Assembly (NCBI GenBank): GCA_910585645.1
Contig: CAJUFP010000081.1
Location: forward strand, 1-23,363
DNA length: 23,363 bases
From: an uncultured Hungatella sp.
Lineage (GTDB): Bacteria; Bacillota; Clostridia; Lachnospirales; Lachnospiraceae
Direction: 5' to 3'
Shown: in pieces, positions 21,479 to 23,363 of the stretch
Numbering within the stretch: position 1 is the first letter of the stretch
Layout of the letters: every line of letters begins with the position of its first letter
The notes under the pieces: generated by a model
What the model was told of the DNA's origin: nothing
The model's input: only the letters and a program-made list of their open reading frames with translations
The model's database searches: none
Program-made: the position numbers and the translations under genes

Positions 21479-22837
21479 ATGAATACGAAAGCGGAAGCTT
21501 CGGCTTCTTTTTACAAAAATATGTTTCGTCTGGCATTTCCCATTGTGATCCAGAACCTGATCACCACCGCGGTCAGCTCCGCGGATGTGATCATGCTGGG
21601 GTGGGTAAGCCAGACGGCTCTTTCCGCCGGTTCTTTGGCCAGTCAGATTATGTTTATCTTAAACCTTGTGTACGCCGGTATTTCTTCCGGCATCGGCATG
21701 CTGGCGGCTCAGTATTGGGGGAAGAAGGATACCAGGACCATAGAGGAGATCATGGGGATCGGGATGAAGCTGTCTATACCGGTTTCCTTTCTTTTCTTTG
21801 TGCTGGCCTGCTTCTTTCCCCAGGTGTTGATGCGGATCTTTACGTCAGAGCAGGCTCTTGTTGAGGCGGGGATGCCTTATCTGCGGATCGTGGGTGTTTC
21901 CTACCTGTTTATGAGCGTTTCCCAGGTGTACCTGTGTACCATGCGGTCCATTGAGCGGGTGGTGTTTGCCACGTTTACCAATGCCTCGGCCCTTGTGCTG
22001 AACATTGTTCTTAACGGGGTGTTTATTTTTGGGCTCTTTGGACTCCCCCGGATGGGGATCATGGGCGTGGCTCTGGCTACTGCGGTTGCCAGGGGGGTGG
22101 AGCTTCTGATCTGTGTGGCGGATACCTGCCGGTTTCGCGTGCTGCGGCTTCGGCCGGAACTGCTGTTAAGGCACAATAAGGTTCTGTTTCAGGATTTTAT
22201 CAAGTATTCTCTTCCCGCTTTTGGCAATGAGGTGTCCTGGGGGCTGGCTTTTTCCATGTACTCTGTGATCATGGGCCATCTGGGAAGCGATATGGTGGCT
22301 GCCAATGCGGTGGTTATCGTGGCCAGGAATCTGGGGACCGTCATCTGTTTTGGCCTTGCCAACGCGGGGGCGATCCTTCTGGGGAAGGCCATCGGCGAGG
22401 GGCGGATGGAGAGTGTGAAGGAGGACGCGTCCCGGTTCTGCAAGATCACCTTTTTAAGCGGGATCATCGGGGGGATCCTGATCTTTGCGCTTCGGCCGGT
22501 GTTTATGAATATGGCGGATCTGACGGTTACGGCAAAGGGGTATTTAAGCGGGATGCTCTTTATCAATATGTACTATGTTCTGGGGCAGGCGATGAATACC
22601 ACGGTGATCTGCGGGATCTTCCGCTCCGGCGGGGATTCCAGGTGGGGCTTTGTCTGTGATGTGATCGATATGTGGCTGTTCTCCGTGCCTTTAGGATTTT
22701 TCAGCGCCTTTGTGCTGCGGCTGCCTCCGCTGACGGTTTATTTTCTGATCTGTCTGGATGAGTTTGTGAAGATGCCGTTTATCTACAGGCATTATAAGAG
22801 TTATAAGTGGCTTAAGAATATTACCAGGGATTTTTAG
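21479..22837 (+). CDS. MATE family multidrug/Na+ antiporter
   Basis: 452 aa with about 12 membrane helices in two halves. Typical MATE features are FRLAFPIVIQNLITTAVSSADVIMLGWV near the N-terminus, GISSGIGMLAAQYWGKKD after helix 2, and PAFGNEVSWGLAFSMYSVIMGHLG opening the second half. It exports drugs or organic cations using Na+ or H+ gradients. ATG 21479 (AGGGA at 21466-21470) is preferred; a TTG at 21443 would add 12 residues before the usual start. Substrate not predictable. The gap from dppA is 103 bp, so cotranscription is possible. Confidence 0.9.
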   Translation: MNTKAEASASFYKNMFRLAFPIVIQNLITTAVSSADVIMLGWVSQTALSAGSLASQIMFILNLVYAGISSGIGMLAAQYWGKKDTRTIEEIMGIGMKLSIPVSFLFFVLACFFPQVLMRIFTSEQALVEAGMPYLRIVGVSYLFMSVSQVYLCTMRSIERVVFATFTNASALVLNIVLNGVFIFGLFGLPRMGIMGVALATAVARGVELLICVADTCRFRVLRLRPELLLRHNKVLFQDFIKYSLPAFGNEVSWGLAFSMYSVIMGHLGSDMVAANAVVIVARNLGTVICFGLANAGAILLGKAIGEGRMESVKEDASRFCKITFLSGIIGGILIFALRPVFMNMADLTVTAKGYLSGMLFINMYYVLGQAMNTTVICGIFRSGGDSRWGFVCDVIDMWLFSVPLGFFSAFVLRLPPLTVYFLICLDEFVKMPFIYRHYKSYKWLKNITRDF

Positions 22838-23056
22838 GGGCTTAAGAAGGATTTCTGGTGCGAGATGGGGAAAATAATTAAATTGATATATTATTTAGTG
22901 AGTAAATCGGCGGTAGTCGTGAAGCCAGACAGAGAAGGGAAGGATGGTTCTGTCCGGGTTCAGATATGCCAAACATTCCGATGAGCCCTTAAAGCGGAAA
23001 GCAGCCGGGCCTGTATTAAGCGCGAGGCAATGTTCATGGCGCCACCTCTTTAATAA

Positions 23057-23278
23057 GGCTATTATATTGTCAACAAAATAACAGAACAAAGCACAGTAGA
23101 ACTTTTGGGGAAAGAGGCTTTGGACTATAATACTTTGTGCAGGACCATTGGGAGGCTGGCTGGGAGAGAGGTTGGTCTAGTGCATATGCCGGCAAAGCCA
23201 TTTGAGATCATTTTGGGAATCCTGGAATCTATAGGGGAACCGGGATTTGGGGGAGGGCGTTTAAAGAATTTTTTGTAA
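23057..23278 (+). pseudogene. 3' remnant of a likely SDR/NmrA-like NAD(P)-binding protein gene
   Basis: An open frame with no start codon context, closed by a TAA at 23276-23278 and bounded upstream by TAA at 23054. It reads LLGKEALDYNTLCRTIGRLAG then REVGLVHMPAKPFEIILGIL, the pattern of the C-terminal tail of atypical SDR (NmrA/NDUFA9-like) proteins, where G-PE-LxY...ELxxxIxxLxGRxV is common. The Rossmann part is missing, so this is a broken gene. The 220 bp before it (22838-23056) hold no gene I can support. Confidence 0.45.
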
Positions 23279-23285
23279 ATATGTA

Positions 23286-23315
23286 TTGGCAAGCCTAAAG
23301 CAATTGTGATATACT
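23286..23315 (+). promoter_or_regulatory. Promoter pointing out of the window
   Basis: TTGGCA (23286-23291), 18-bp spacer and TATACT (23310-23315) with a TG one base upstream (extended -10). The downstream gene lies beyond the end of the window. Confidence 0.5.
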
Positions 23316-23363
23316 CCCGAGTTTGACACTAAAAAGATTAAAAAGGCCTCATAAACCCTGATT

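Noticed and set aside
22865..22984. 39-aa frame (MGKIIKLIYYLVSK...) after the MATE gene
   Set aside because: Weak and distant binding site, no family resemblance; the reverse-strand frame 22895-23089 also lacks a credible start.
1..23363. CRISPR array, tRNA or rRNA genes, phage structural genes
   Set aside because: No regularly spaced repeats with unique spacers, no cloverleaf or rRNA signatures and no integrase or phage structural motifs were found by reading.

Overview
The window looks like a chromosomal segment of a gut-type Clostridia, most likely Lachnospiraceae (Enterocloster/Hungatella-like). This rests on strong AGGAGG ribosome binding sites before nearly every gene, TTGACA/TATAAT-type promoters, and the gene families present: RidA, DSD1-type PLP enzyme, flavinylated fumarate-reductase-like lipoprotein, YARHG lipoprotein, DUF1703-type ATPase, DppA and MATE. 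No rRNA, tRNA, CRISPR array or complete transposase was seen. The species assignment is inference.

Layout. (1) 1-50: the 3' end of a group II intron (last half of domain V, domain VI, 3' splice site). (2) 134-4399: a catabolic set on the + strand: RidA deaminase, DSD1/D-threonine-aldolase-like PLP enzyme, nitrilase-family amidohydrolase, then a secreted lipoprotein with covalent-FMN and FAD domains, closed by a terminator. These fit deamination or elimination of an amino acid, with a downstream unsaturated acid used as an extracytoplasmic electron acceptor; that pathway is an inference. (3) 4456-5104: an XRE repressor divergent from a 55-aa protein. Two well-formed sigma-A promoters face away from each other, with repeated TTATCTTAG-type operator sites over the -10 regions. 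The small protein resembles the C-terminal helix of the repressor. (4) 5178-7767: GT61 glycosyltransferase and a multi-pass membrane protein that may be a GT-C-type enzyme. (5) 7736-10703: an AT-richer block with a JAMM (JAB/MPN) isopeptidase-like protein, a 61-aa cysteine-rich protein, a long intergenic hairpin, two small membrane proteins (one with an N-terminal zinc ribbon) and a TPR/MORN lipoprotein, ending in a gene remnant and a terminator. (6) 10908-12308 (- strand): archaeal-type AAA ATPase with a DUF234/nuclease-like tail. (7) 12436-12590: a compact MITE-like or structured element with terminal inverted repeats and 10-bp flanking direct repeats. (8) 12771-14117: a hemerythrin/CheX-like/receiver fusion with its own promoter and terminator. 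(9) 14435-18304: a 54-aa protein, an internal terminator, an AAA-ATPase/PD-(D/E)XK protein, a small membrane protein and a YARHG lipoprotein. (10) 18418-22837: two DNA-polymerase-beta-type nucleotidyltransferases (the second with a 30-bp tandem repeat encoding its N-terminus), DppA-type D-aminopeptidase and a MATE exporter. (11) 22838-23363: mostly non-coding, with a 3' remnant of a likely SDR-family gene and a promoter pointing out of the window.

The best candidates for something undescribed are the XRE/mini-protein switch, the JAMM/Cys-rich/membrane block, the MITE-like element, and the repeat-extended nucleotidyltransferase. All homology calls were made by reading motifs; no database search was run.
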